A stretch of 46,893 nucleotides of DNA from an uncultured Alphaproteobacteria bacterium (GCA_905480575.1 CAJQQZ010000048.1:1-46893); one strand, 5' to 3'; positions 27,431 through 36,946 are shown, counted from the stretch's first letter. Program-made: numbers and translations. The notes: a model not told the origin generated them from the letters alone.

Positions 27431-28603
27431 TTAGTTTTTACTTATCAAATGCTGAACCAGCAAGCGCGTTTCTCTGTCACTATCGATTATCTGTGGCAAT
27501 TCTTGGGCAGGCGACCACTCAATTTGCTCTAGAGCTGCCTCAACCATAGCTGGGATATCCATGAAAGTTATTTTCCGCTTCAAAAAGGCAGAAACCGCCT
27601 CTTCATTGGCTGCATTCAGAACCGTCGTTGCGTTGCCCCCTACTTCCATCGCTTCAATCGCTAGTCTGAGGCAAGGAAAGCGTTCATGGCAAGGCGCTTC
27701 AAATGTCATCATCCCTAATTTAACAAGGTCAAGCGGCGGACAAGGTGTCTCAATGCGTTCCGGCCAAGCCATGGCGTAGGCTATCGGCAAGCGCATGTCG
27801 GGGTTCGCAAGCTGTGCAATCACCGACCCATCGCAATAATGAACCAAGGCGTGGATGATCGATTGGCGATGAACGACGGCATCAAGTTGATCTGGCCTCA
27901 GGTCGAAGAGATGCTTGGCCTCGATTAACTCCAACCCTTTGTTCATCAAGGAGGCTGAATCAATCGTTATCTTGCGGCCCATTTCCCAACTAGGATGTTT
28001 CAGTGCCTGTTCTAATTGTGCGTTTTGAATTTGTTCTTTTGACCAGTCGCGGAACGGCCCACCAGAAGCCGTTATCGTGACCTTGTCAATTTTGGTTCTT
28101 TGCTCCGGATCAAAACATTGAAACACAGCACAATGCTCTGAGTCGACTGGCAAGATCTTGACTCCTCGCCTTCTGGCTTCGGCCATCACCAAGTCGCCGG
28201 CACAAACGAGTGTTTCTTTGTTCGCTAGCGCTATATTGTTTCCTGCCTTGATCGCATTCAACGTCGGCAAAAGACCCGGAGCCCCAACAATTGCAGCCAG
28301 CGTCAAATCACAGGGTTCAGCCGCGACATCGCGAATTGCCTGTTCCCCTGCCAATACTTCAACGGAACATCCACTGAGAGCAGTTTGCAGGGCTTCTCGT
28401 TTCGACTCATTTTTGATAACGACGGAAGCAGGCTGAAACTCTTTTGCTTGTTGCGCTAGAAGTTCGGCGTTTTCATTTGCTGTGAGGACTGTGACCTTAA
28501 ATCGATCAGAGTGCTGCCTTACGACATCAAGTGTGCTGCATCCGATTGAGCCGGTCGATCCAAAAATCGCAACCTTCTTTACACCGCCACTGTTGACTCG
28601 CAT
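27431..28603 (-). CDS. dxr: 1-deoxy-D-xylulose-5-phosphate reductoisomerase
   Basis: Dxr makes 2-C-methyl-D-erythritol 4-phosphate, the committed step of the non-mevalonate isoprenoid pathway, supplying undecaprenyl diphosphate synthesis by the neighbouring UppS. I start at the ATG at 28603 (MRVNSGGVKKVAIFGSTGSI), whose A is the last base of the cdsA TGA. A TTG four codons upstream is less likely. The 390-residue product has the NADPH loop GSTGSIG, LANKETLVCAGD, PVDSEHCAVFQC, SGGPFRDW with the flexible catalytic loop, and HPSWEMGRKITIDSASLMNKG for metal and substrate binding. Confidence 0.97.
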   Translation of the reverse strand: MRVNSGGVKKVAIFGSTGSIGCSTLDVVRQHSDRFKVTVLTANENAELLAQQAKEFQPASVVIKNESKREALQTALSGCSVEVLAGEQAIRDVAAEPCDLTLAAIVGAPGLLPTLNAIKAGNNIALANKETLVCAGDLVMAEARRRGVKILPVDSEHCAVFQCFDPEQRTKIDKVTITASGGPFRDWSKEQIQNAQLEQALKHPSWEMGRKITIDSASLMNKGLELIEAKHLFDLRPDQLDAVVHRQSIIHALVHYCDGSVIAQLANPDMRLPIAYAMAWPERIETPCPPLDLVKLGMMTFEAPCHERFPCLRLAIEAMEVGGNATTVLNAANEEAVSAFLKRKITFMDIPAMVEAALEQIEWSPAQELPQIIDSDRETRLLVQHLISKN

Positions 28604-29382
28604 CAAGACATCCAAAGCAATAGTGCAACGAGGGTGGCGGCCGTCATGAATCCGTCCATCCTATCAAGGATACCACCGTGTCCTGGCAAAATGTTGCTAG
28701 AGTCCTTCACACCAAATCTACGTTTCACATAGGATTCCCAAAAGTCTCCTGCTTGAGCAACAACCGCAATCAAAGGTCCCAAAATTAGGGGAGAGATCTC
28801 CATCGGGTAAAGTACAAAATACTGGAAGGCTAAACAGGTAAGCGTTGCACCGAAGATGCCACCCAACAACCCAGCCCATGTCTTGTTTGGGCTAATAGAA
28901 GGAGCAATTTTGGGTCCACCCAAAACTTTCCCAAAGGCAAAAGCCAAAATATCGACAGCCCAAACAGTTACCAGAAGCCACAGAAAACCAGAAATGCCGA
29001 GGTGGTCAAGAATATAGAACGTCGCAAAAACGGGTACTGTAACGTAGGTCAGGCCCAGACTATGCCAGCTGTGCTTCTCTTTTCGGACAAACAAGGAAGC
29101 CAGTATTCCAAGCACAACAAATGTGGCCGCATACCCAAAATGAGCATGGCTCACTAGAAGCAAACTGCTACCGATAACTGTCAAGCTCATCGCGTCAGCA
29201 CTGGCCAGTTGTCCAAGTCGGTTTCCAGACACCAAACTATCCCATTCTCGCATCATCAGCACAGCAAAGAGGATAACAAGCGCATCCACCACCGGACGGC
29301 CGAGGTAAAGCAGGAACAAAGCAAGTGGAATCGCGACGGCTGCAGTGGACAATCGGGCTTTTAGGCTTTCCAATAGATTCAT
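28603..29382 (-). CDS. cdsA: Phosphatidate cytidylyltransferase
   Basis: CdsA turns phosphatidic acid plus CTP into CDP-diacylglycerol in the inner membrane. The 259-residue product has many hydrophobic segments. It also carries the C-terminal family signature ending in DSSNILPGHGGILDRMDG, and the earlier SPNKTWAGLLGG loop. It overlaps uppS by four bases (ATGA) and dxr by one, so the three genes are tightly coupled. Confidence 0.95.
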   Translation of the reverse strand: MNLLESLKARLSTAAVAIPLALFLLYLGRPVVDALVILFAVLMMREWDSLVSGNRLGQLASADAMSLTVIGSSLLLVSHAHFGYAATFVVLGILASLFVRKEKHSWHSLGLTYVTVPVFATFYILDHLGISGFLWLLVTVWAVDILAFAFGKVLGGPKIAPSISPNKTWAGLLGGIFGATLTCLAFQYFVLYPMEISPLILGPLIAVVAQAGDFWESYVKRRFGVKDSSNILPGHGGILDRMDGFMTAATLVALLLWMS

Positions 29383-30101
29383 TCGGCTGCTCCAGTAACG
29401 TCTTCGGCTCCAAAGCGGCGTTGACGATTTGAATAGTCCGCGAGAGCTTGCTCAAGACAAGCTTTGTCAAAATCAGGCCAAAGGGTATCTGTAAAAACCA
29501 ACTCGCTGTAGGCTATTTGCCATAGCAGGAAATTACTGATGCGCAACTCGCCACTTGTTCTAATGAGAAGATCGAGCGGTGGCAAATCACTTGTCATGAG
29601 ACAATCCTCGAACAGCTGTTCGTTTATGTCACCAGGTTGGATTTCACCGTTTGCAACTCTTTGAGCCAGTTTCTGGCTTGCCGAGACAATTTCTGACCTC
29701 GCCCCATAAGAGAGAGCAATAGTCACATTGATTCGACTGTTTGTCGCTGTCAGGGCCTCGGCCCCTTCGATCAGCTTGACGATATCGGGTGCCAGCCGAT
29801 CACGTTCACCAATGACCCGGAGCTTGGCCCCCTTCTTGTGGAGAGTTTGAAGCTCGTTTTTTAGATAGAACCTCAACAAGCCCATGAGGTCAGAGACCTC
29901 ATCTGTCGACCGCTTCCAGTTCTCGGTCGAGAAACCGAAAACCGTCAGGAATTCAACACCCAGTTCTGCTGCATTCTCAACAGTATTCCTAAGCGCTTCA
30001 AGCCCTTTGCGGTGTCCTTGCGTTCTAGACAGGCCTCTTTTCTTCGCCCAACGGCCATTGCCGTCCATGATGATCGCAATGTGTTTCGGCAATTGAATCA
30101 T
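29379..30101 (-). CDS. uppS: Isoprenyl transferase (undecaprenyl diphosphate synthase)
   Basis: UppS adds isopentenyl units in cis to farnesyl diphosphate, giving the C55 carrier lipid for peptidoglycan and O-antigen. The 240-residue protein has the catalytic Asp in HIAIIMDGNGRWAKKRGL (D13), the FSTENWKR motif, and the C-terminal DLLIRTSGELRISNFLLWQ with YSELVFTD. It starts 20 bases after frr and overlaps cdsA by four bases. Confidence 0.97.
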   Translation of the reverse strand: MIQLPKHIAIIMDGNGRWAKKRGLSRTQGHRKGLEALRNTVENAAELGVEFLTVFGFSTENWKRSTDEVSDLMGLLRFYLKNELQTLHKKGAKLRVIGERDRLAPDIVKLIEGAEALTATNSRINVTIALSYGARSEIVSASQKLAQRVANGEIQPGDINEQLFEDCLMTSDLPPLDLLIRTSGELRISNFLLWQIAYSELVFTDTLWPDFDKACLEQALADYSNRQRRFGAEDVTGAAE

Positions 30102-30121
30102 GATTGTCTAACGACCCTCGA

Positions 30122-30673
30122 TCAGACCTGCATGATCTCTTGTTCTTTAGTCGCGAGCTGATCGTCGAGAATTTTAATGGCAGCATCAGTGAGCTTTTGA
30201 ACCTCGTCAGAAAATCCCCGCTGCTCATCTTGAGACATGTCGCCGTCTTTCTCTGCTTTTTTGGCACTGTCCATCCCGTCACGACGAACGTTGCGGATCG
30301 CAATTCGACCCTGCTCAGCGTATTTTCCAGCGATCTTCACCAGGTCTTTACGACGGTCCTCGGTGAGATCAGGCAATGGAATGCGCAACAACTGACCATC
30401 GACAACGGGATTCAAGCCAAGATCTGACTGTCTAATTGCTTTCTCAACAGCAGCAGCCATTGTCTTATCCCACACTTGGACCGTTAACAGTCTTGCTTCC
30501 GGTGCTGCCACAGACGCAACCTGGGTGAGTGGCATCATAGAGCCGTAGGCTTCAACCTGAATAGGATCCAAAAGAGAAGCGGAGGCACGATTAGCTCTCA
30601 AACCGGCAAGCTCTTTACGGAATGCCTCAACAGCACCATCCATACGTTTTTTCAGATCATTCAAATCAGTCAT
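30122..30673 (-). CDS. frr: Ribosome recycling factor
   Basis: RRF splits the post-termination ribosome with EF-G. The 183-residue protein starts [20 protein letters not shown] and has the family features [22 protein letters not shown] and [25 protein letters not shown] long helical C terminus follows. It comes 25 bases after pyrH in the universal pyrH-frr pair. Confidence 0.97.
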   Translation of the reverse strand: MTDLNDLKKRMDGAVEAFRKELAGLRANRASASLLDPIQVEAYGSMMPLTQVASVAAPEARLLTVQVWDKTMAAAVEKAIRQSDLGLNPVVDGQLLRIPLPDLTEDRRKDLVKIAGKYAEQGRIAIRNVRRDGMDSAKKAEKDGDMSQDEQRGFSDEVQKLTDAAIKILDDQLATKEQEIMQV

Positions 30674-30698
30674 CGTCTTTTCCTTAACCTAATCAGGG

Positions 30699-31421
30699 TT
30701 ACTCTTTGATTATAGTAAACTGGCCTTGCCCCTGAACCGCACGAGCCATAGCACCCGGCTCCACCAAAGAGAAAACTAGTATTGGAATATTGCTTTCTCG
30801 TGCAAGCGATATGGCGGCGTGATCCATCACACCAAGATCGTCGCTCAATACTTTGAGATAACTGAGTTCACTATACCGTTTTGCATCAGGGTTCTTGACA
30901 GGGTCACTATCATAAACGCCATCAACCTTTGTACCCTTCAACAAAGCGTTACAGCTCATCTCAGCAGCTCTGAGAGCAGAAGCACTATCAGTTGTGAAGA
31001 ATGGGTTTCCAGTACCAGCAGCGAAAATTACAATCCGCCCTTTTTGCAGGTGTCTGATAGCCCGATTTCTGATGTAGGGCTCACACACCGAAGCCATGGG
31101 GATCGCCGACTGCACGCGGCAATCACACCCCTGCTCTTCCAGCGCATTTCTAAGCGCCAGTGCGTTCATCACCGTCGCAAGCATGCCCATATGGTCAGCG
31201 GTTGTTCTATCCATGCCTTTTGCAGCACCAGACATGCCGCGGAAGATGTTACCACCCCCAACAACCAAGCACATCTCCGTTCCCAGATCGTAGACAGTTT
31301 TCAGTTCCGCTGCGACTCTATTGACCGTTTCCGGATCAAGGCCAAACTCTTGGTTTCCCATCAGAGCTTCGCCAGAAATCTTCAGGAGCACTCTTTTATA
31401 AACAAGGTTGTCGCTAGACAT
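30699..31421 (-). CDS. pyrH: Uridylate kinase
   Basis: PyrH phosphorylates UMP to UDP and is the pyrimidine-specific bacterial kinase of the amino-acid-kinase fold. The ATG at 31421 ([20 protein letters not shown]) gives 240 residues. A TTG seven codons upstream is less likely. Motifs include the phosphate loop [36 protein letters not shown] and [14 protein letters not shown] terminator separates it from tsf, so it probably has its own promoter, although I cannot place one. Confidence 0.97.
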   Translation of the reverse strand: MSSDNLVYKRVLLKISGEALMGNQEFGLDPETVNRVAAELKTVYDLGTEMCLVVGGGNIFRGMSGAAKGMDRTTADHMGMLATVMNALALRNALEEQGCDCRVQSAIPMASVCEPYIRNRAIRHLQKGRIVIFAAGTGNPFFTTDSASALRAAEMSCNALLKGTKVDGVYDSDPVKNPDAKRYSELSYLKVLSDDLGVMDHAAISLARESNIPILVFSLVEPGAMARAVQGQGQFTIIKE

Positions 31422-31433
31422 GGATTTCCCGTA

Positions 31434-31474
31434 CAAAAACAAAAAGACGCTCCCCTACAAAGGGAGCGCCTTTT
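31434..31474 (-). terminator. Rho-independent terminator of rpsB-tsf
   Basis: Read on the minus strand, AAAAGGCGCTCCC and GGGAGCGTCTTTTT form a strong stem with one G-U pair and a seven-base loop. It is followed by TTTTTGTTTTT. It lies about 55 bases after the tsf stop and just ahead of pyrH. Confidence 0.88.
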
Positions 31475-31527
31475 ACTACTCGATTTGGCGCTGCTTAACA
31501 ACGCTGGATTCGTGTATAAGTCAGAAA

Positions 31528-32448
31528 TTAACCGCCAACAGCAGCCGCAACTTCAGCTGCGAAATCTTCTTCTTTCTTCTCGATGCCTTCACCAAGCTGC
31601 ATACGAACGAACGCGGCAAGTTTGATTTCTGCACCCATGTCTTTGCCAGCTTGCTCGATTACTTTGCGAACCTGAGTTTCGCCATCGATCACAGAAGTCT
31701 GCTCGAGAAGAACGACTTCCTGGTAGTACTTGCGCATACGGCCATCAACCATCTTTTCGATGATTTCTTCAGGCTTACCTGAATCACGAGCTTGCTCGAC
31801 AAGAACGTTGCGCTCTTTGGCAACAGCTTCTGGATCCAGATCATCGACGCTCAACGATTGTGGGTTGGTTGCAGCGATGTGCATAGCAATCTGTTTGCCA
31901 AGTGCGTTCAGCTTGTCAGCATCACCAGCGGATTCCAACGCAACGAGAACACCGATTTTGCCCATGCCACCAGCGACAGCATTGTGAACGTAAGACGCTA
32001 CAACACCAGAGGAAACCTCAAGGCGCTCCATACGGCGGATCGACATGTTCTCACCGATTGTCGCGATTTGATGTGTCAGCTCGTCGGCGACGTTGCGGCC
32101 CGTACCGGGATAGTCAGCGGCTTTCAAAGCATCAACGTCAGCAACTGTCGCTGCCAAATTTCCGATTTCGCCAACGAACGCTTGGAATGAATCGTTTCTT
32201 GAAACGAAATCAGTTTCTGAGTTCACTTCGACAACCGCCGCCGATGTACCAGCAGCAGCCACAGCAACCAGACCTTCGGCAGCAACACGACCAGATTTCT
32301 TTGCAGCAGCCGAGAGACCTTTCGTGCGAAGCCAATCAACCGCAGCTTCCAAGTTACCATCTGTTTCGGACAAAGCTTTCTTGCAGTCCATCATGCCTGC
32401 GCCAGAGGACTCGCGCAGCTCTTTTACCAATGCAGCTGTAATAGCCAT
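31528..32448 (-). CDS. tsf: Elongation factor Ts
   Basis: EF-Ts is the nucleotide-exchange factor for EF-Tu. The 306-residue protein has the N-terminal UBA-like domain ([20 protein letters not shown], then KALSETDGN) and the core motif [10 protein letters not shown] that contacts EF-Tu. A coiled-coil module and a C-terminal half of usual length follow. It follows rpsB in the conserved rpsB-tsf pair, separated by 116 bases holding two hairpins. Confidence 0.97.
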   Translation of the reverse strand: MAITAALVKELRESSGAGMMDCKKALSETDGNLEAAVDWLRTKGLSAAAKKSGRVAAEGLVAVAAAGTSAAVVEVNSETDFVSRNDSFQAFVGEIGNLAATVADVDALKAADYPGTGRNVADELTHQIATIGENMSIRRMERLEVSSGVVASYVHNAVAGGMGKIGVLVALESAGDADKLNALGKQIAMHIAATNPQSLSVDDLDPEAVAKERNVLVEQARDSGKPEEIIEKMVDGRMRKYYQEVVLLEQTSVIDGETQVRKVIEQAGKDMGAEIKLAAFVRMQLGEGIEKKEEDFAAEVAAAVGG

Positions 32449-32480
32449 GATATTTCACTTTCTAGATTTTAACTAAAGGA

Positions 32481-32507
32481 GCTCCGGAAGTTTTAACCTT
32501 CCGAAGC
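32481..32507 (-). promoter_or_regulatory. Intercistronic hairpin, rpsB-tsf (proximal to tsf)
   Basis: On the minus strand GCTTCGGAAG and CTTCCGGAGC pair over ten positions with one G-U and a seven-base loop. It is GC-rich but is followed only by TCCTTTAG, so it is better viewed as a partial attenuator or an RNase-stopping stem than a full terminator. It lies about 30 bases before the tsf start. Confidence 0.65.
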
Positions 32508-32523
32508 ATCACTTAATTTTCAA

Positions 32524-32545
32524 TTGCCCCAACAACTGGGGAATT
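32524..32545 (-). promoter_or_regulatory. Intercistronic hairpin, rpsB-tsf (proximal to rpsB)
   Basis: CCCCA and TGGGG flank a five-base loop, extended by AATT on both sides with one bulge. It follows the rpsB stop by about 20 bases. Together with the next stem it makes a double-hairpin spacer that could set the rpsB:tsf expression ratio. Confidence 0.5.
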
Positions 32546-32564
32546 ATTTCAGACTTTCAAGCCT

Positions 32565-33389
32565 TTAAGAAGCTGGTGCTTCTTCTGCAGCAGGAGCCGC
32601 AGCTTCAGGAGCAGCCTCTGCAGCAGGTGCTTCCGCTGCTACAGCAGCTTCCATCGGAGCTTCAGCAGATTCGCCAGCATCTCTGCCACTTGCTGTTACT
32701 TCAGCCTGGATACCGTCAAGAACGGAATCAGAGAAGAGCTGGCAGTAAAGAGCAATCGCGCGTGTCGCATCGTCGTTACCAGGAATTGGCAAATCGATAC
32801 CATCCGGGCTTGAGTTCGTGTCAACAACACCAACGATAGGAATACCGAGCTTGCGGCCTTCCTCTACAGCCAGGTGCTCTTTGTTTGTATCGATGATAAC
32901 GATGATATCAGGCAAACCGCCCATATCTTTAATACCGCCAAGCGCACGCTCTAGCTTTTCGCTCTCACGAGAAAGGGAAAGCTGCTCTTTTTTCGTCAAA
33001 GACTGAACTTCGCCGCTTTCGAACTTGCCCTCAAGCTCACGGAGACGCTTGATTGAATTGGAGATTGTCTTCCAGTTAGTGAGCATGCCGCCCAACCAAC
33101 GGTGGTCAACGTAGTACTGACCACAGCGACGTGCAGCTTCTTTAATCTGCTCACCCGCTTGACGTTTTGTACCAACAAACAAAACACGACCGCCACCAGC
33201 AACAGTTGCGCGGATCGCTTCCAACGCACGGCTCAGCATAGGAACTGTTTCGTCAAGGTTCAAAATGTGGATGTTGTTGCGCTCACCAAAGATGAAGGGA
33301 GCCATTTTTGGGTTCCAGCGACGTGTGTGGTGCCCAAAGTGAACGCCAGCTTCCAATAGCTGACGCATGGTGAAAGTAGGTAACGCCAT
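32565..33389 (-). CDS. rpsB: 30S ribosomal protein S2
   Basis: S2 binds the 30S head-body junction. The 274-residue product begins [20 protein letters not shown] and includes [34 protein letters not shown] and [18 protein letters not shown]. The C terminus carries an Ala/Glu-rich tail of about 45 residues (from [11 protein letters not shown]), a low-complexity extension seen in many alphaproteobacterial S2 proteins. A promoter is visible about 130 bases upstream, leaving a long leader suitable for S2 autoregulation. Confidence 0.98.
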   Translation of the reverse strand: MALPTFTMRQLLEAGVHFGHHTRRWNPKMAPFIFGERNNIHILNLDETVPMLSRALEAIRATVAGGGRVLFVGTKRQAGEQIKEAARRCGQYYVDHRWLGGMLTNWKTISNSIKRLRELEGKFESGEVQSLTKKEQLSLSRESEKLERALGGIKDMGGLPDIIVIIDTNKEHLAVEEGRKLGIPIVGVVDTNSSPDGIDLPIPGNDDATRAIALYCQLFSDSVLDGIQAEVTASGRDAGESAEAPMEAAVAAEAPAAEAAPEAAAPAAEEAPAS

Positions 33390-33518
33390 TCGTTCTCTCT
33401 TTTCCGGTTAATCCTCCGCAAGTCATCTGCACCCCTCATCATTAAGAGGCACCGGAACGATTGACCAGGATTTCTCCCCAGCCACTCGCAAAACCTGCGT
33501 GTGTTTTAAGATGGGCGC

Positions 33519-33547
33519 TCTTTAATCGAAGTTCTTAAGGATTGCAA
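33519..33547 (-). promoter_or_regulatory. Sigma-70-type promoter of rpsB-tsf
   Basis: On the minus strand, CTTGCAA (-35, TTGCAA at 33547-33542) and TAAAGA (-10, 33524-33519) are separated by exactly 17 bases and followed by GCGCC. This resembles strong translation-gene promoters in alphaproteobacteria. Transcription would begin near 33512, giving a leader of about 120 bases. The rest of 33390-33708 holds this leader and the upstream region of the GFA gene, with no additional gene. Confidence 0.7.
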
Positions 33548-33595
33548 GGGGGCTGGCGTTTAGAATCGAGGGAAAGAATTCGTTCACAACCATGC

Positions 33596-33624
33596 TTGCT
33601 TTACGAGATGGCTAAACATACATT
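33596..33624 (+). promoter_or_regulatory. Possible promoter of the GFA-family gene
   Basis: TTGCTT at 33596-33601 and TACATT at 33619-33624 are 17 bases apart and lie 85 bases before the gene. Each box has two or more mismatches, so this is only a candidate. Confidence 0.35.
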
Positions 33625-33708
33625 TAGGCGAGCCTGCATACACTGCATGCCGACGACAAAATTGCACTACACTTCGCCAACAAAGCTGTCTTTTCGAGGA
33701 GATTGACT

Positions 33709-34077
33709 GTGAAAAAAATTACCGGCGGATGCCAGTGCGGCAAAGCCAGAATTGAAGCGAAAGGTGTACCCGACCGTGTTGGAATTTGCCATTGCCTTGA
33801 TTGTCGTAAGCATCACGGTGCTTTGTTTTACGCCGCTGCAATATTCGGTGAGGATGCCGTAGTAATCGAAGGCGAGACAAAGGACTATCGCGGACGTCAC
33901 TTCTGCCCCGCTTGTGGATCGTCGGTGTACGCCCAAACAGGTTGCGAAATCGAAATACATCTAGGGGCATTGGATGAACCAAACCAGTGCACCCCTACTT
34001 ACGAAAGCTGGACCGTTCGTCGAGAGCCCTGGCTACCGCAATTTCCCACGACCAAACGATACGACCGGGACCGTTAA
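33709..34077 (+). CDS. GFA-family (glutathione-dependent formaldehyde-activating enzyme-like) zinc protein
   Basis: A 122-residue member of the GFA/CENP-V fold family, which binds zinc through Cys clusters. Visible ligands are CQC near residue 8, CHCLDC near 27 and CPACG near 67. I start at the GTG at 33709, which has GAGGAG seven bases upstream. A TTG two codons earlier is too close to that site. Most members are annotated as formaldehyde-activating, but the function of small stand-alone ones like this is largely unknown and I do not assign a substrate. Its neighbours do not help: rpsB is divergent and a secreted-protein gene converges from the other side. Confidence 0.85.
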   Translation: MKKITGGCQCGKARIEAKGVPDRVGICHCLDCRKHHGALFYAAAIFGEDAVVIEGETKDYRGRHFCPACGSSVYAQTGCEIEIHLGALDEPNQCTPTYESWTVRREPWLPQFPTTKRYDRDR

Positions 34078-34148
34078 GCCTCGAAACATCCGAGAAACCA
34101 AGCTTATTTAGCCTAACAGATATCTTCGTTCTCGCTCACCGAAACAGC

Positions 34149-34653
34149 CTAGTGCTGCAAAGCATTGATCTCTTGCGGGCCACAGGCTCCTTGCACGAAG
34201 CAACGTTGCATTGCTTCTACCTGCTCGCGTGACGGCCAAGATTTAGACATCGAATCGCATGGACCCGGCGCATAAACATACTGTCCGTTCCGTGCCTCCA
34301 AAAAAAACCATCATCGTGTCTCTTGGCTGCGGTAGGCCACCGCACCAGGACGCCAAGCATTTGGTTTCAACGATCACTGGCCAATGGTGGTGGGGACCGA
34401 CAAATCCGCTTCCTACCTGATTACCCTGAAAATTATAACTTACAGCCATGGGCACGCCGGGCTGAGCTTGTGGTACCGGGCCTGTTGGCTCAAAGTTACC
34501 AATCATCAAAGCGTAAGGTTCTGGCACCTCATTCAATTGATTGAACGTTTGGGCCAAGTTTGGCGGGATGCATGACAAAGCGACAGCTTGCTGCACTGAA
34601 AAAAGCAATGCCCCTAGCGTTAATGCCCCTTGAGCAAAAATGATTCTACGCAT
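34149..34653 (-). pseudogene. Small secreted Cys-containing protein of unknown function, frameshifted as sequenced
   Basis: The protein has an N-terminal signal peptide (MRRIIFAQGALTLGALLFSV) with cleavage near QQAVA-LSC. The mature part has CIPPNLAQTFNQ, PHHHWPVIVETKCLASWCGG and paired Cys residues suited to disulphides. As sequenced it ends at 34243 after TERTVCLCAGSMRFDV. Eight A on the plus strand (34310-34317) appear to be one too many. With seven, the frame continues MMVFLEARNGQYVYAPGPCD and then SMSKSWPSREQVEAMQRCF, ending NALQH with a stop at 34149-34151. That gives 167 residues. The restored tail looks far more protein-like and gains Cys residues. I do not recognise the family. It is an exported, probably periplasmic protein. 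Confidence 0.6.
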
Positions 34654-34981
34654 TATTCGGTCTCCTCCCTTAATGTCTGATGTCTCACCCTATCATGTCT
34701 GCAATAGATGGCCAAATTGTGAAAAGAGGCTTCAAAATGGCTGTGTTGTAATTTTTTTTACAGCAACCCAGCAGTGGGCCGTTAAATTTTTACAAACTTT
34801 ACTGGGCGGGTTTGCAAGACTCTGGCATTGTTTCTAAACTATGCACTAGGAATCAAAAATAGAGTCATTTGACTTTTGACCCCAGAGCGCTATTTTGGCG
34901 CCCACTAACATACAGATGGAAAAATCCATCGGCCGGGTTCAAAAAACCCGAACAAACAACATGGCTTAGGGAGGTCTATAG
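34654..34981. other. Upstream region of the ligase/Liv operon
   Basis: This 328-base AT-rich gap separates the secreted-protein gene (divergent) from the acyl-CoA ligase. It contains a candidate promoter (listed separately) and a small hairpin CGGGTT-CAAAA-AACCCG near 34936-34952 about 30 bases before the ligase start. The latter could be an operator or leader structure. I see no gene in it. Confidence 0.6.
34869..34896 (+). promoter_or_regulatory. Candidate promoter of the ligase/Liv operon
   Basis: TTGACT at 34869-34874 and TATTTT at 34891-34896 are 16 bases apart, 86 bases upstream of the ligase ATG. The -35 box differs from consensus at one position. The small inverted repeat CGGGTT/AACCCG lies just downstream of the predicted transcription start. 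Confidence 0.5.
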
Positions 34982-36943
34982 ATGCCGATTCAGCAGGCAC
35001 CTGCAGGAATGGATACTTTTCCAAAAATTTTGCGCGACCACGCAAAAGTCAGACCAGACAAAGTAGCATACCGTGAAAAAGAATTCGGTATTTGGCAAGC
35101 CTACAATTGGTCTGAAGTCAACGATCACGTTCGAGCTCTTGCCCAAGGCCTCCATGTACAGGGTGTGAAACGCGGTGACCGCATCGCGATTATCGGCAAC
35201 AACCGCCCTCGCCTTTATTGGGCCATGGCTGCAGCTCAGGCTATCGGTGCAGTTCCCGTCCCCATGTACCAAGACGCCGTAGCAAAAGACATCGGCTACG
35301 TGCTTGAGCATGCTGAAATCACGGCTGTCGTGGCTGAAAACCAGGAACAGGTCGACAAAGTTCTTGAGATTCACGACCAATGTCCATCGATCAAGACGGT
35401 CATCTACTGCGATCCTAAGGGGCTCAGAAAATACGAGGTTCCTTTCCTTTTCTCTTTCAGCGACATTCAAGAAAAAGGCCGCGAGTTTGCTATTGGTAAC
35501 GCAAGCTTCCTAGATGCTGAAATTGACCGGGGGAAAGCCGACGATATTGCCGTGCTGCCCTACACTTCAGGAACAACCGGCAACCCCAAAGGTGTTGTGC
35601 TTTCCCACAACAACATTCTTTGTTCTTCCTTCAATGCAAATGAATTTGAAGGGCTCACAGAAAACGAAGAAATTCTCGCCTATTTGCCGATGGCTTGGAT
35701 TGGCGATCATATCTTCTCTTATGGTCAGGCATTGGTTGCGGGATTTGCTGTCAACTGTCCTGAGTCAACCGAAACGGTGTTGACGGACTTGAGAGAAATT
35801 GGCCCGACATACTATTTTGCACCGCCTCGCGTTTTTGAGAACCTACTGACCACTGTCATGGTTCGCATGGAGGATGCGTCTAAGATCAAACGTAGTGTTT
35901 TCAATCACTTCCTGGGTGTCGCCAAAAGAGTTGGCGCAGACATTCTTGAAGGTCGTTCCGTCAGTTTTGGCGATAGAATTCAGTACGCCTTGGGCAACTT
36001 GATCGTTTATGGCCCATTGAAAGACACCCTGGGCCTTCGCCGTGTACATTTGGCCTATACTGCCGGTGAAGCTATTGGCCCTGAAATCTTTGATTTCTAC
36101 CGTTCACTCGGGGTAAATTTAAAGCAACTCTATGGCTCTACAGAAGCGTCCGTTTATGTGACAATCCAGCCAAATGGAGAAATCAGATCTGATACTGTTG
36201 GTCCGCCAGCGCCGGGTACAGAAGTCAAGATCGACGAAAAAACAAAAGAAGTACTCTTCAAAAGCCCTGGTGTTTTCGTCGAATACTTCAAAAACCCGAA
36301 AGCCACCGCAGAGACGAAAACCAAAGATGGTTGGGTCATGACGGGCGACGCTGGTTTCTTCGACGACGAAGGCCACTTGCACATTATCGACAGAGCCAAA
36401 GACGTGGGGACATTGAAGGACGGAACGCTTTTTGCTCCTAAGTACATTGAAAACAAACTGAAATTCTTCCCGAACGTCAAGGAAGCCGTAGCTTTTGGAG
36501 CAGACAGAGACCAAGTCACTGCCTTTATCAATCTTGACCTTCAGGCGGTTGGTAGTTGGGCAGAGCGCAACAATATTGCTTATGCCTCCTACCAAGAATT
36601 GACCGCTATTCCGGAAATTGAGAACTTGCTGAAAGAGAATGTTGAGCAAGTCAATGCTGACTTGGCAAACGATCCAAATGTTGCAAGTTCTCAGATCACA
36701 CGGTTCATTCTGTTACCTAAAGAACTGGACGCGGATGATGGTGAGTTGACCCAAACCCGTAAAGTTCGCCGTCGTATTGTCGCTGAACGCTACGAAGGGC
36801 TTATTAACGCTTTATATTCGAACGACTCAGAAGCTCATATGAAGGCTGAAGTGACGTTCGAAGATGGTCGCAAAGGCTTCCTGGAAGCCGACGTAAAAAT
36901 AATCGACGCTCAGACTTTTGAGCCACAGAAGAAAGCCGCTTAA
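34982..36943 (+). CDS. AMP-dependent acyl-CoA ligase (long-chain-fatty-acid-CoA ligase type)
   Basis: A 653-residue adenylate-forming enzyme expected to activate a carboxylic acid to its CoA thioester. The phosphate loop YTSGTTGNPKG is at 194-204. Further motifs are LYGSTEAS, GWVMTGDAGFFDDEGHLHIIDRAKD and the C-terminal catalytic Lys region ELTQTRKVRRR. Its length and the insert after the first motif fit the long-chain FadD/ACSL branch. The ATG at 34982 follows GGGAGG eight bases upstream. It is three bases ahead of livG, the first of a complete branched-chain-type ABC transporter, so the imported compound is probably its substrate. That arrangement is seen in alpha- and betaproteobacterial clusters for aromatic or fatty acids. 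The actual acid cannot be read from sequence. Confidence 0.92.
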   Translation: MPIQQAPAGMDTFPKILRDHAKVRPDKVAYREKEFGIWQAYNWSEVNDHVRALAQGLHVQGVKRGDRIAIIGNNRPRLYWAMAAAQAIGAVPVPMYQDAVAKDIGYVLEHAEITAVVAENQEQVDKVLEIHDQCPSIKTVIYCDPKGLRKYEVPFLFSFSDIQEKGREFAIGNASFLDAEIDRGKADDIAVLPYTSGTTGNPKGVVLSHNNILCSSFNANEFEGLTENEEILAYLPMAWIGDHIFSYGQALVAGFAVNCPESTETVLTDLREIGPTYYFAPPRVFENLLTTVMVRMEDASKIKRSVFNHFLGVAKRVGADILEGRSVSFGDRIQYALGNLIVYGPLKDTLGLRRVHLAYTAGEAIGPEIFDFYRSLGVNLKQLYGSTEASVYVTIQPNGEIRSDTVGPPAPGTEVKIDEKTKEVLFKSPGVFVEYFKNPKATAETKTKDGWVMTGDAGFFDDEGHLHIIDRAKDVGTLKDGTLFAPKYIENKLKFFPNVKEAVAFGADRDQVTAFINLDLQAVGSWAERNNIAYASYQELTAIPEIENLLKENVEQVNADLANDPNVASSQITRFILLPKELDADDGELTQTRKVRRRIVAERYEGLINALYSNDSEAHMKAEVTFEDGRKGFLEADVKIIDAQTFEPQKKAA

Positions 36944-36946
36944 TCA

